This document shows positions 28,429-38,124 of a DNA stretch of 64,000 bases, piece after piece (the stretch's first letter is position 1; each line of letters opens with the position of its first letter). The stretch comes from Oceanicella actignis. GTDB lineage: Bacteria; Pseudomonadota; Alphaproteobacteria; Rhodobacterales; Rhodobacteraceae. Made by a program: the position numbers and the translations under genes. The stretch lies in NCBI RefSeq assembly GCF_008124525.1, contig NZ_VNHJ01000008.1, forward strand, positions 62,001 to 126,000, written 5' to 3'. The notes beneath the pieces are model-generated. The model was not told the origin of the DNA. It ran no database searches and saw only the letters and a list, made by a program, of their open reading frames with translations.

Positions 28429-28623
28429 TCAGCCGCCGGTCACGTTCGAGTACTGAAGCTCGGTCGAGATGCTGCTGACCAGCGACGAGATCTGGCCGTC
28501 CAGCACGCTGATGGCGCCGATCGCCAGCACGACCACCGCGGCGGTCAGCACGACCCAGTCCACGGTCACGGCGCCGGACTCGTCGGTCACGGCGCGACGG
28601 AGCTTCGAAATGATCCAGTTCAT
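28429..28623 (-). CDS. flp: Flp-type pilin 1
   Basis: This 64-residue prepilin has a 17-residue leader ending ESG, then AVTVDWVVLTAAVVVLAIGA, a hydrophobic helix that polymerises into the Tad pilus after CpaA cleavage, and a short polar tail. The usual Glu-Tyr at +5/+6 of Flp pilins is replaced by Asp-Trp (D22, W23), a form I associate with Rhodobacterales. AAGGA precedes the ATG by about 8 bases. An upstream in-frame extension looks non-coding. It lies 110 bases before cpaB and about 200 bases after the second pilin gene. Confidence 0.87.
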   Translation of the reverse strand: MNWIISKLRRAVTDESGAVTVDWVVLTAAVVVLAIGAISVLDGQISSLVSSISTELQYSNVTGG

Positions 28624-28747
28624 GTTGCTTCCTTCCGATGCACACCACGACGTTCCACATGAACGCCGTTCACTTGAACGCTTGGCGCAGGGCGCCTTCA
28701 TCGCGGCATCCCCGGCGGCCCCCCGGCCAGCCGTGACGCGCTCCGAA

Positions 28748-28776
28748 AGCCTAACCGCGAATCATCCGTTTGGGAA
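28748..28776 (-). promoter_or_regulatory. Promoter-like element upstream of pilin 1
   Basis: On the minus strand TTCCCA (28771-28776) and TAGGCT (28748-28753) are 17 bases apart and lie about 125 bases upstream of the pilin 1 start. The spacing and layout repeat those upstream of pilin 2. The match to a sigma-70 promoter is weak. Confidence 0.25.
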
Positions 28777-28825
28777 CCTGTTTATGAATGCCGCCTTGAC
28801 GGCGAAGCGGAACGCGCCCGAATCT

Positions 28826-29038
28826 TCAGTTCCCGAACAGGCTGGCGCCATAGGCGCTGACCTCGCTTGCCGAAGCGTCCACGATGTCGGCGAAGCCGAG
28901 CCAGACCGGACCAACGGCGAAAATGAATGCGACCACAACCATCGCGGTCAGAACAACCCAATCGACGGTGACCGCACCCTTCTCGCATGCGACGAACCGC
29001 CTTGGCGCCTTGCGCGCCACGCAATCGACAATCATCAT
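28826..29038 (-). CDS. Flp-type pilin 2
   Basis: This 70-residue prepilin has a 21-residue leader ending EKG, then AVTVDWVVLTAMVVVAFIFA and a short C-terminal region ending GASLFGN. The cleavage context and the first ten mature residues are identical to pilin 1, with the same Asp-Trp at +5/+6, but the tail differs. The leader contains two cysteines (C6, C18), unusual for a prepilin leader. ATG at 29038 is chosen because GGAG lies 7 bases upstream; a GTG two codons earlier is possible. It is the first gene of the Tad cluster, divergent from the lytic transglycosylase. Confidence 0.85.
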   Translation of the reverse strand: MMIVDCVARKAPRRFVACEKGAVTVDWVVLTAMVVVAFIFAVGPVWLGFADIVDASASEVSAYGASLFGN

Positions 29039-29082
29039 GGACACTCTCCGGCCGAACCCGCGCCGTCGTTACGCTGGCGTTC

Positions 29083-29111
29083 AGAATAGCGAGGTTCGCC
29101 GCAAACGGGAA
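29083..29111 (-). promoter_or_regulatory. Promoter-like element upstream of pilin 2
   Basis: On the minus strand TTCCCG (29106-29111) and TATTCT (29083-29088) are separated by 17 bases, about 45 bases before the pilin 2 start. The -10-like hexamer is good and the -35-like hexamer is poor. Confidence 0.3.
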
Positions 29112-29203
29112 GGCGTGAATTCGGGATGATGGGCGCGGGATCCTGGCGCGGGGGCGGAGGCGCGCGGCGCGGCGGGGGGTGGACGCCCCGGGCGGCTCGC
29201 CAA

Positions 29204-29962
29204 ATGATTGCAGTGGCGCATCTTTTTGCAGCCATCGCGGGCGCCGCCTGCCTGCCGGCGAAGGCGGCCGGCCTGCCGGTCGTGCGCAGCGCTCCGCTCG
29301 AATCGGACTTCTCGTTTCGCCGCGTGCGCCCGCCGGCGCCCGGCGCGCGGCGGCGAATCATCTTCGAGACTCCGCCCGCGGCCGCGCCCGCCGCGGTCGA
29401 AGAGTTCTGGCGCCGGATCGATCCGCGCCTGTCGGCCGCAAGCCCCGACCGGCTCGCGGCCGCGGCCCGGTCCGCGCGCGAATCGGTGCGCGCGCCCCAG
29501 CCCGAGGCCCTCGAGCACGTGGCGCGCCGGCACGGCCTGGCGCTGACTCGGGCCGAGGCCCGGCGGCGCGTCTCGCGCGCGTTGCTGATGGCGATGATCG
29601 CCGTCGAATCGGGCGGCAGGGAAAATGCGCGCAGCCCCGCCGGCGCCCTCGGGCTGATGCAGCTCATGCCCGCCACCGCGCGGCGCGTCGGCGTGCGCGA
29701 CCCGCTCGACCCGGCGCAGAACATCGCCGGCGGCGCCGCCTATCTGGACATGCTGCTGCGAATGTTCGACGAGGACGCGGTGCTGGCGCTTGCCGCCTAC
29801 AATGCCGGCGAGAACGCCGTGATCAGCCATGGCGGCGTACCGCCCTGGCCCGAGACCCGCGCTTATGTTCCGAAGGTCCTGGCCGCCTTCGCGGCCCTTG
29901 GCGAGCGGCTGTGCGCCGCGCCGCCGCGCGGGCCGCGCGATCCTTGCCCGCCCGCGCCGTGA
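29204..29962 (+). CDS. Lytic transglycosylase (SLT domain)
   Basis: This periplasmic enzyme cleaves peptidoglycan glycan strands. From ATG at 29204 the protein has 252 residues and begins with a signal peptide (MIAVAHLFAAIAGAACLPAKA). A charged linker follows, then the SLT domain with the catalytic Glu in AVESGGRENARSPAGALGLM and the conserved QLMPATA and LALAAYNAGENAV. An in-frame ATG at 29126 would add 26 unlikely residues. No strong ribosome site is visible. It is divergent from the Flp pilin genes, so it could open the wall for the Tad pilus; this is inferred from position only. Confidence 0.85.
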   Translation: MIAVAHLFAAIAGAACLPAKAAGLPVVRSAPLESDFSFRRVRPPAPGARRRIIFETPPAAAPAAVEEFWRRIDPRLSAASPDRLAAAARSARESVRAPQPEALEHVARRHGLALTRAEARRRVSRALLMAMIAVESGGRENARSPAGALGLMQLMPATARRVGVRDPLDPAQNIAGGAAYLDMLLRMFDEDAVLALAAYNAGENAVISHGGVPPWPETRAYVPKVLAAFAALGERLCAAPPRGPRDPCPPAP

Positions 29963-29998
29963 AGGCCGGCGGCGCGCGGCGCGCCGCCGGCGCGGCCG

Positions 29999-30628
29999 TC
30001 ATTCGACCAGCGTCGCCTCGGTGTTGGCGCGCAGCTCGTCCATGGTGACGCCGGGCGCCAGCTCGACGACCTTGAGGCCGCCCTCCACCACGTCCAGAAC
30101 GCCCAGATTGGTGATGATCCGGTCAACCACCCCCTTGCCGGTCAGCGGCAGGGTGCATTCCTTCAGCACCTTCGACTGGCCGTGCTTGTTGGCGTGGTCC
30201 ATCACCACCACCACGCGCCCGACGCCGGCCACCAGGTCCATGGCGCCGCCCATCCCCTTGACCAGCTTGCCGGGGATCATCCAGTTCGCCAGATCGCCGG
30301 TCTCGCTGACCTCCATCGCGCCCAGGATCGCCATGGCGATCTTGCCGCCGCGGATCATGGCGAAGCTTTCGGCGCTGTCGAAATAGGCCGAGTGCGGCAG
30401 CTCGGTGATCGTCTGCTTGCCGGCGTTGATCAGGTCGGGGTCCTCTTCGCCCTCGTAGGGGAAGGGGCCGATGCCCAGCATGCCGTTCTCGGACTGGAGC
30501 GTGACGTGCACGCCCTCGGGAATGTAGTTGGCCACCAGCGTCGGAATGCCGATGCCCAGATTGACATACATGCCGTCCTCGAGCTCGCGCGCCGCGCGCG
30601 CGGCCATCTGATTGCGGTCCCAGGGCAT
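29999..30628 (-). CDS. scoB: Succinyl-CoA:3-ketoacid CoA-transferase subunit B
   Basis: Subunit B (209 residues) of the enzyme that transfers CoA from succinyl-CoA to acetoacetate, allowing use of ketone bodies and polyhydroxybutyrate breakdown products. It has [19 protein letters not shown] and the catalytic glutamate in [14 protein letters not shown]. The start at 30628 lies 2 bases after the scoA stop, so the two subunits are co-transcribed and probably translationally coupled. It is convergent with the lytic transglycosylase gene. Confidence 0.93.
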   Translation of the reverse strand: MPWDRNQMAARAARELEDGMYVNLGIGIPTLVANYIPEGVHVTLQSENGMLGIGPFPYEGEEDPDLINAGKQTITELPHSAYFDSAESFAMIRGGKIAMAILGAMEVSETGDLANWMIPGKLVKGMGGAMDLVAGVGRVVVVMDHANKHGQSKVLKECTLPLTGKGVVDRIITNLGVLDVVEGGLKVVELAPGVTMDELRANTEATLVE

Positions 30629-30630
30629 GC

Positions 30631-31335
30631 TCAGGCCTCCTCGCGCTTGCGCACGGTGCGCTGTTCGATGCGTTTCTCGTGATCGCCCTTGATCAGGCGG
30701 TGCACATAGATGCCGGGCAGGTGGATGTGGTCGGGATCGAGGCTGCCGACGGGCACGATCTCTTCGACCTCGGCGACGCAGATGCGGCCGCATTTCGCCG
30801 CCGGCACGTTGAAGTTCCGCGCCGTCTTGCGGAAGATCATGTTGCCGGTCTCGTCGGCCTTCCAGCCCTTGACGATGGCCAGGTCCGCCACGATGGCGCG
30901 CTCGAGGATGTAGGTCTTGCCGTCGAACTCCTTGTGCTCCTTGCCCTCGGCGATGACGGTGCCCACCCCCGTGGCGGTGTAGAAGCCCGGAATGCCCGCG
31001 CCGCCGGCGCGCATGCGCTCGGCCAGCGTGCCCTGGGGCGTGAACTCCAGCTCCAGCTCGCCCGACAGATACTGGCGCATGAACTCGGCGTTCTCGCCCA
31101 CATAGGACGAGATCATCTTGCGCACCTGGCGCGTCTGCAGCAGCAGCCCCAGGCCGAAATCATCCACGCCCGCGTTGTTCGAGGCGATGGTCAGATCCTT
31201 GACGCCCGAGTCGCGGATCGCCGCGATCAGGTTCTCGGGAATGCCGCACAGGCCGAATCCGCCCGCCGCGATGGTCATTCCGTCGAACAGGAGGCCGTCA
31301 AGCGCCTCCTGCGCCGAGCCGTAGACCTTCTTCAT
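30631..31335 (-). CDS. scoA: Succinyl-CoA:3-ketoacid CoA-transferase subunit A
   Basis: Subunit A (234 residues) of the same transferase. It shows [16 protein letters not shown] near the N-terminus, [15 protein letters not shown], and [26 protein letters not shown], all typical of the SCOT alpha subunit. GGAGG lies 6 bases before the ATG at 31335; another ATG at 31341 is too close to that site. It is divergent from the PEP-CTERM-like gene. No acetoacetyl-CoA thiolase or phb gene is adjacent; a thiolase lies at 50.4 kb. Confidence 0.93.
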   Translation of the reverse strand: MKKVYGSAQEALDGLLFDGMTIAAGGFGLCGIPENLIAAIRDSGVKDLTIASNNAGVDDFGLGLLLQTRQVRKMISSYVGENAEFMRQYLSGELELEFTPQGTLAERMRAGGAGIPGFYTATGVGTVIAEGKEHKEFDGKTYILERAIVADLAIVKGWKADETGNMIFRKTARNFNVPAAKCGRICVAEVEEIVPVGSLDPDHIHLPGIYVHRLIKGDHEKRIEQRTVRKREEA

Positions 31336-31536
31336 GTCCATCCTCCGACTGCGGCGGCCCCGCGGCCGCCCCTTCCGTGCGGGCAAGTTCTCGGACAGGC
31401 GGGCGCGCAAGTCAACGCGCGGCGGGTTGCGCGAAACGACCGGATTGGTTTCAACCTGGGTCAAGGTCAACAAGGGCGCGACCTTTCCGGCCTGCGCCGC
31501 CAGGGTCGCGCGAAACCCGCCATGCGGAGAATCGAG

Positions 31537-32172
31537 ATGATCAGACCCATTCTTTTCGCCCTTGCCGCCGCGACGGGGCTTGGCGCCCAGGCCGCCAGCG
31601 CCCTGCCCGTGACCGATTTCACCGGCGACTACGCCTTTTCGAACTTCTCCGTGACCCGATACGGCGCGTTGGGCTGCGCGTCGGGCCTCGTCGTCGTCAA
31701 CGGCGCGCAGTCGGTCGACATCGGCGGCTGCAACGACGAGACCGGCGAAGCGGCCTGGATCTCGTTCACCGCCGTGTCGCAGGACGCCGGCTACGTGAAT
31801 TTCTCGTATGATCTGAGAAACTTCGACGCCGAGGGGCCCGGCTGGGACTATTTCTACATCACGCTCAACCATCTCGAGCACAACCTTGGCGGGGCGGATG
31901 CGACCGACGCCGGCCCGATCAGCTTCGCGGTCGCGCCGGGCGACGTGTTCGGCTGGATGGTCCATGCCGTCGACGACATCGCCGGACCGTTGGCGGCGAC
32001 GATCAAGGGCTTTTCGGTCACGAGCGCCCCGACGGGCGCGGTGGCAAGCGGCTTCGCCGATCTTGCGCCGAACCCGGTCCCGGTTCCCGGCGCGCTGGGG
32101 CTTCTGGCGATGGGTCTGGCGGGGCTGGCCGCCGCCGCCCGCCGCCAGAGGGCCCGCCGCGCCGCGGCCTGA
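31537..32172 (+). CDS. PEP-CTERM/VPLPA-CTERM-like exported protein
   Basis: This 211-residue protein has an N-terminal signal peptide ([21 protein letters not shown]), a beta-rich body of about 160 residues, and a C-terminal sorting signal: [20 protein letters not shown] followed by ARRQRARR. This matches the VPxPxA, membrane helix and basic tail plan recognised by exosortases. Two cysteines (in GALGCASG and IGGCNDE) could form a disulfide. CGGAGA lies 6 bases before the chosen ATG at 31537. No exosortase or exopolysaccharide operon is adjacent. Function of the body is unknown. Confidence 0.8.
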   Translation: MIRPILFALAAATGLGAQAASALPVTDFTGDYAFSNFSVTRYGALGCASGLVVVNGAQSVDIGGCNDETGEAAWISFTAVSQDAGYVNFSYDLRNFDAEGPGWDYFYITLNHLEHNLGGADATDAGPISFAVAPGDVFGWMVHAVDDIAGPLAATIKGFSVTSAPTGAVASGFADLAPNPVPVPGALGLLAMGLAGLAAAARRQRARRAAA

Positions 32173-32305
32173 GGGCGGCGCGGACCGGCGCCCCCGCCGG
32201 GCCGGCCGTCGCCCCCGATCGACGGCGCGGGGTTTGCCGGCCCACGTGCGCGGCGCTATGACTTGACGGCGAAGATCGCCAAGGCAAGCCTGGGAGGCGC
32301 TGCGA

Positions 32306-33760
<1,455 letters not shown>

Positions 33761-33771
33761 CCCCCGTCCGG

Positions 33772-33798
33772 GCGCCCGCCCCCATCGGGGGCGGGCGC
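33772..33798. terminator. Strong bidirectional terminator hairpin
   Basis: GCGCCCGCCCCC and GGGGGCGGGCGC form a perfect 12-base stem with a 3-base loop (ATC). It fills the 42-base gap between the convergent gabD and metallo-hydrolase stops. No U-run follows, as is common in GC-rich genomes, so it may act as a bidirectional barrier or a 3' end stabiliser. Confidence 0.7.
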
Positions 33799-33802
33799 AA
33801 CC

Positions 33803-34801
33803 TCAGACGTCGAACTGGTAGGTCGCGGGCACGAAGCGGAACCCTTCGCCCAGCGGCTCGACGAAACCGACGGCCGGGAAGGGCATGTGATAGCCGACGA
33901 AGGGAATGCGGTCGGCCGCGATCATGCCGAACAGGCTCTTGCGCGTGGCGGCGGCGGCTTCCTTGTCCATGTCGTAGCGCACGTGCCAGTCGGGGCGCTG
34001 CAGCGAGACCACATAGTGGTTGCACGCATCGGCGCACAGCATCAGCCGCCGCCCCTCGCTTTCCAGATGCCACGCCATGTGACCGGGCGTGTGGCCGAAG
34101 GCGGCCACCGCCTCGATGCCCGGGGCGACCGCGTCGCCGGGCTTGACGAAGCGCGCGCGCTCGGCCAGCGGAACCACCTTCTCCTGCACCAGACGGGCCA
34201 CGCGCTCGGTCGGCCCGGAATCGCGCCCCGGCGCGGTCCAGAAATCGTATTCCGCGGCTCCGATCACATAGCGCGCATTGGGAAAGGCCGGCGCGCCGCT
34301 CTCGGTCAGCCCGCCGATATGGTCGGGATGCATGTGCGTAAGGACCACCACGTCGATCTGCTCGGGGGTCACGCCCGCCTCGGCCAGACGCGCGCGCAGC
34401 CCGCCCATGGCCGGGCGCGCGCCCTCGCCCAGGCCGGTGTCGAACAGGATCAGCTCGGCCCCCGTGTTGACCAGGGTTGGCGTGAACCCGTTCACGAAGC
34501 GCCCGGCGGGCAGGAAGTTGGCCTCGAGCAGCGCGGCGACCTCTTCGGCGCTCACATTCTGTCCGAAGATCGGGTGCGGCCCCTCGCCCGCGCGCATGCC
34601 GTCGGACAGGGTGGCGACCTCGAACGCGCCCAGCTCGAAGCGCCGGACGAGCCCGCGCGTCGGGCCGGCCTTGGGCGCCGCGGCGCGCGCGGGCGCAGGC
34701 GCGCCAAGGGTCAGCGCCGCGGCGACCGGCGCGGCGGCCAGCGCCGACAGCGCGGCGCGGCGGCCGACGCCCTTCGGGGCGGAAACGTTCATCTGCGACA
34801 T
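33803..34801 (-). CDS. Exported MBL-fold metallo-hydrolase
   Basis: This 332-residue metallo-beta-lactamase-fold protein starts at ATG 34801. Its N-terminus GVGRRAALSALAAAPVAAAL ending ARAAA looks like a twin-arginine or Sec signal, so it is periplasmic. The metal site is clear: THMHPDHIGG (HxHxDH), GHTPGHMAWH and CADACNH for the bridging Asp, with a C-terminal histidine in GYHMPF. This class includes lactonases and thioester hydrolases; the substrate is not evident. Upstream in-frame codons up to 34903 overlap the glycosyltransferase and are unlikely. Confidence 0.85.
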   Translation of the reverse strand: MSQMNVSAPKGVGRRAALSALAAAPVAAALTLGAPAPARAAAPKAGPTRGLVRRFELGAFEVATLSDGMRAGEGPHPIFGQNVSAEEVAALLEANFLPAGRFVNGFTPTLVNTGAELILFDTGLGEGARPAMGGLRARLAEAGVTPEQIDVVVLTHMHPDHIGGLTESGAPAFPNARYVIGAAEYDFWTAPGRDSGPTERVARLVQEKVVPLAERARFVKPGDAVAPGIEAVAAFGHTPGHMAWHLESEGRRLMLCADACNHYVVSLQRPDWHVRYDMDKEAAAATRKSLFGMIAADRIPFVGYHMPFPAVGFVEPLGEGFRFVPATYQFDV

Positions 34802-34853
34802 GGCGATCACTCTCCCTTGCATACGCGGCCCGAGCGGCCGCCCATGGGGAAAG

Positions 34854-36740
34854 CTAGCGCGAACGCGGGAATTTCCACAGCCCCCGGCGCGGCGGGCGGC
34901 CATGCTCGGTCTTGTCCCAGTAAAGGGGCGCGGCGGCGGCCTCGACCAGGGATTTGAGCGCCGAGGCGACGCCCATGGGCCAGTAGAAGGGCAGGCTGAG
35001 CGCGGTCGGGATCAGGTTGCGCCGCCCCGCGCGCCGCAGCGCCAGCACCGACGACCCCGCCATCACCGCCTGCCCCATCAACAGCGCGCCGGCCAGCGCA
35101 TGGCCCAGCGCGCCCAGCGCCGCGGCGGGGTCGAAGACCGGGCCCGCCAGCGCCGGCCACACCCAAACCGCCCAGAAAAGCGGCTGCGCCAGAAAGGCGC
35201 TGGCCGCCCCCAGAAACAGCGCCTGAAAACCCAGAAAGCCCCGCGGCCCCAGATCGCGCCACAGCCGGCGCGGCGCGCGCATGTGGGTGAGCCAGGTCAT
35301 CAGATAGCCCTTCTGCCAGCGCGAGCGCTGACGGATCCACGCAAGGGGGGTGCGCGTCGCCTCCTCGTCGGTCTCGCTGTCGATCAGGCCCGTCACATAG
35401 CCCGCCCGCGCCAGGCGGATGCCCAGATCCGCGTCCTCGGTGACGTTGTGCGCATCCCACGCCCCGAGGCGCTCGAGCGCGGCGCGGCGGAAGAACAGCG
35501 AGGTGCCCCCCAGCGGCAGCGGGAAGCCCAGCTGCGCCATGCCCGGCAGCATGACGTGGAACCAGGTCGCGTATTCGACCGCGAAGCATCGCGGTATCCA
35601 GCCGTCGGCCTCGTTGCGGAAGGCGAGGCGCGCCTGCACGCAGGCCAGCTTGGCCGACGAGCCGGCGAAGGCCGCCGCCACCTTGCGCAGCTGGCGCGGC
35701 TCGGGCCGGTCCTCGGCGTCGTAGACGCCGATGATGTCGCCGCTGGCGAAGTCCAGCGCGTGGTTGAGCGCGCGCGGCTTGGTGCGCGGCCCCCCCGGCG
35801 GGGTCACCAGAATGCGCGCCCAGCGCGGCGGGTCGGCGGCCTCGATCGCGGCGCGGGTGGCCTCGTCGCCTTCCTCGAGCGCGAGAATGGCCTCGAGCCG
35901 CTCGGGCGGGTAATCGAGCGCGCGCAGCCCCTCGATCAGCTGCGCCGCCACCTGCGGCTCGCGGTAGAGGGCGATGATGAGGGTGATGCGCGGCGGCGGG
36001 CCCGGCTCGGGCTCGGCGGGCGCGGGACAGGGCAGCACGCTTCGCCGCGCCGGCAGCGCCATGACCGCCAGGCGCAGCCCCACATTCACCGCGTTGAGCG
36101 CCAGCGCCGCCAGGAACAGCGCCGGCAGCGCCAGCTGCGGCGCCAGCGCCAGCAGCGCCGCCGCCCCCGCCAGCGCCGCGCCCAGCGCCAGCCGCGGGCC
36201 GGGGCGGGTCAGCCCCCGCGCCGAAAGCCGCTCGGGCGTGCGCGAGGCCGCGCGGCGGGCCAGCTCGGGGGCGAAGCGGGCGCTCAGAACCGCCTCGAAC
36301 GCCTCGGGCGCGCAGGCGACGACCTCGACGTCCAGATGGCGCGGAACGCGGAAGGCCCTGCGCAGGAACAGCTCCGCGCCCATCAGCGCGCCCGGGTCGG
36401 CGGCGGCGAAGACCAGCCGTCCCTCTTCGCGCCGCCAGGGCAGCGCGCGCCGCTGAAGGCAATGGATCAGGTCGCCCTCATCCATCAGCGAGGGGTCGGG
36501 GGGCTGGGCCTCGAGGTCAATGAAGGGCCGGGCGCGCTGCTCGGCCAGCGCGGCCAGAACGTCGGCGCGGCGCACCGCGCCCGAGGCGCAAAGGATCTCG
36601 CCCAGCGGCGCGCCCACCCGGCGCTGGCGCCGCAGCGCGGCCTTCAGCCTGCGGCGCGAAACCGCCCCGCGCGCGACCAGGATCTCTCCCAGCCGGGGCG
36701 GGGCGGCGCGCTCGGTGCTCGCCAGATCGACTTGCGCCAT
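34854..36740 (-). CDS. Membrane glycosyltransferase (GT2) with N-terminal MshEN domain
   Basis: This 628-residue protein is a processive-type family 2 glycosyltransferase of the inner membrane. Residues about 16-71 form two MshEN-type units: RLGEILVARGAVSRRRLKAA and LGEILCASGAVRRADVLAAL, each followed by a Gln. Such units bind cyclic di-GMP in MshE and NfrB. Two membrane helices follow (about 185-235). The catalytic domain has YDAEDRPEP (near 339), TEDADLG (near 435) and QRSRWQKG (near 472), the D,D,D,QxxRW set. Three or four C-terminal helices end the protein. AGGAG lies 8 bases before ATG 36740. No other polysaccharide gene is adjacent. Confidence 0.85.
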   Translation of the reverse strand: MAQVDLASTERAAPPRLGEILVARGAVSRRRLKAALRRQRRVGAPLGEILCASGAVRRADVLAALAEQRARPFIDLEAQPPDPSLMDEGDLIHCLQRRALPWRREEGRLVFAAADPGALMGAELFLRRAFRVPRHLDVEVVACAPEAFEAVLSARFAPELARRAASRTPERLSARGLTRPGPRLALGAALAGAAALLALAPQLALPALFLAALALNAVNVGLRLAVMALPARRSVLPCPAPAEPEPGPPPRITLIIALYREPQVAAQLIEGLRALDYPPERLEAILALEEGDEATRAAIEAADPPRWARILVTPPGGPRTKPRALNHALDFASGDIIGVYDAEDRPEPRQLRKVAAAFAGSSAKLACVQARLAFRNEADGWIPRCFAVEYATWFHVMLPGMAQLGFPLPLGGTSLFFRRAALERLGAWDAHNVTEDADLGIRLARAGYVTGLIDSETDEEATRTPLAWIRQRSRWQKGYLMTWLTHMRAPRRLWRDLGPRGFLGFQALFLGAASAFLAQPLFWAVWVWPALAGPVFDPAAALGALGHALAGALLMGQAVMAGSSVLALRRAGRRNLIPTALSLPFYWPMGVASALKSLVEAAAAPLYWDKTEHGRPPRRGLWKFPRSR

Positions 36741-36800
36741 GAACTGCACTCCTGATGAGAGCAGGCTAGGCGCAAGACGGTTAACGGAAGGTTTCCAGCC

Positions 36801-37973
36801 TCAGAGCGACGCCGCGAAGCGCTCGAACAGATAGAAGCTGTCCTGCGGGCCGGGGCTGGCCTCGGGGTGGTGCTGCACCGAGAACACCGGCCGCTCGCGC
36901 ATGCGGATGCCGCAGTTCGAGCCGTCGAAAAGCGAGACATGCGTCTCGATCACGCCCTCGGGCAGGGTCTGGGCGTCGACCGCGAAGCCGTGGTTCATCG
37001 AGGTGATCTCGACCTTGCCGGTCTCCAGATCCTTGACCGGATGGTTCGCGCCGTGATGGCCGTGGCTCATCTTGATCGTGCGCGCGCCCAGCGCCAGGGC
37101 AAGCATCTGGTGGCCAAGGCAGATGCCGAAGATCGGCAGTCCCCTGTCCAGAATGGCGCGGATCATGGGAACGGCGTATTCGCCCGTCGCGGCCGGATCG
37201 CCGGGACCGTTCGACAGGAACACGCCCTTGGGATCATGCGCCAGCACCTCTTCGGCCGTGGCGGTCGCGGGCAGCACGATCACCTCGCACCCGGCCTCGG
37301 CCAGGCAACGCAGGATGTTGCGCTTGGCGCCGTAGTCCACGGCGACCACCCGCTTGCCCGGCCCCTGGCGGCGAGGAAAGCCGCCGGGCCAGGCCCAGCG
37401 CATCTCGTCCCAGCGATAGGACTGGCGGCAGGTGACCTCGCGCGCCAGGTCCGCGCCCTCGAGCCCCGGGAACGCGCGCGCGCGGGCGATCAGGTCGTCC
37501 ACGTCGAATTCGCCGCGCGGATCATGGGCGATGGCCACGTGCTGCGCGCCGCCCAGCCGGATCTTGCGCGTCAGGCGCCGGGTGTCCACGCCGCCGACGC
37601 CGATGCGCCCGCGCGCGGCCAGCCAGCGCCGCAGATCCCCCGCCGCGCGCCAGTTCGAGGGCGCCGTCGGGTCCCACTTGACCACCATGCCCAGCGCCGC
37701 GGGCTGCGCGCTTTCGTCGTCCTCGTCATTGACGCCGACATTGCCCACATGCGGGAAGGTGAAGGTGATCACCTGGCCCGCATAGGAGGGGTCGGTCATG
37801 ATCTCCTGATAGCCGGTCATGGCGGTGTTGAAGACCAGCTCGCCCACCGCCACGCCCTCGGCGCCGAAGCCTCGGCCGTAGAACACCGAACCGTCGGCGA
37901 ATGCGATGCAGGCGGTCGCGGCGTCGGGCGCGCGGCGCGTTTGCGCGGGCGCGCTGGCGGCGGTGTCGGTCAT
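36801..37973 (-). CDS. carA: Carbamoyl-phosphate synthase small subunit
   Basis: CarA is the glutaminase subunit that supplies ammonia to CarB for carbamoyl phosphate, feeding arginine and pyrimidine synthesis. The 390-residue protein shows the N-terminal CarA domain (FADGSVFYGRGFGAEG, NTAMTGYQEIMTDPSY) and the class I amidotransferase domain with the nucleophile in FGICLGHQMLALALG and HHPEASPGP for the catalytic His and Glu. It is divergent from yqeY, an arrangement common in Rhodobacterales. carB is not in the window. Confidence 0.97.
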   Translation of the reverse strand: MTDTAASAPAQTRRAPDAATACIAFADGSVFYGRGFGAEGVAVGELVFNTAMTGYQEIMTDPSYAGQVITFTFPHVGNVGVNDEDDESAQPAALGMVVKWDPTAPSNWRAAGDLRRWLAARGRIGVGGVDTRRLTRKIRLGGAQHVAIAHDPRGEFDVDDLIARARAFPGLEGADLAREVTCRQSYRWDEMRWAWPGGFPRRQGPGKRVVAVDYGAKRNILRCLAEAGCEVIVLPATATAEEVLAHDPKGVFLSNGPGDPAATGEYAVPMIRAILDRGLPIFGICLGHQMLALALGARTIKMSHGHHGANHPVKDLETGKVEITSMNHGFAVDAQTLPEGVIETHVSLFDGSNCGIRMRERPVFSVQHHPEASPGPQDSFYLFERFAASL

Positions 37974-38124
37974 GAAGGGACCCCGGAGCTTGGATTTTCG
38001 TCGCGCGGAAGCTAGATGCGGCCGCGTCCAAGGTCAAGGCCGCCGCGGCGCCCGCGCCCGGTGGCCAGCCGCGCGGGGCTGGTGTATGAATCGCCGGACC
38101 GACCGCAGCTACGCAGGACACCCC

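Noticed and set aside
31450-31475. TTGACC direct repeat and a TTCAA..GTCAA pair between scoA and the PEP-CTERM gene, resembling an FNR box
   Set aside because: The half sites are not correctly spaced or oriented for FNR. It could be part of a promoter, but nothing fixes it.
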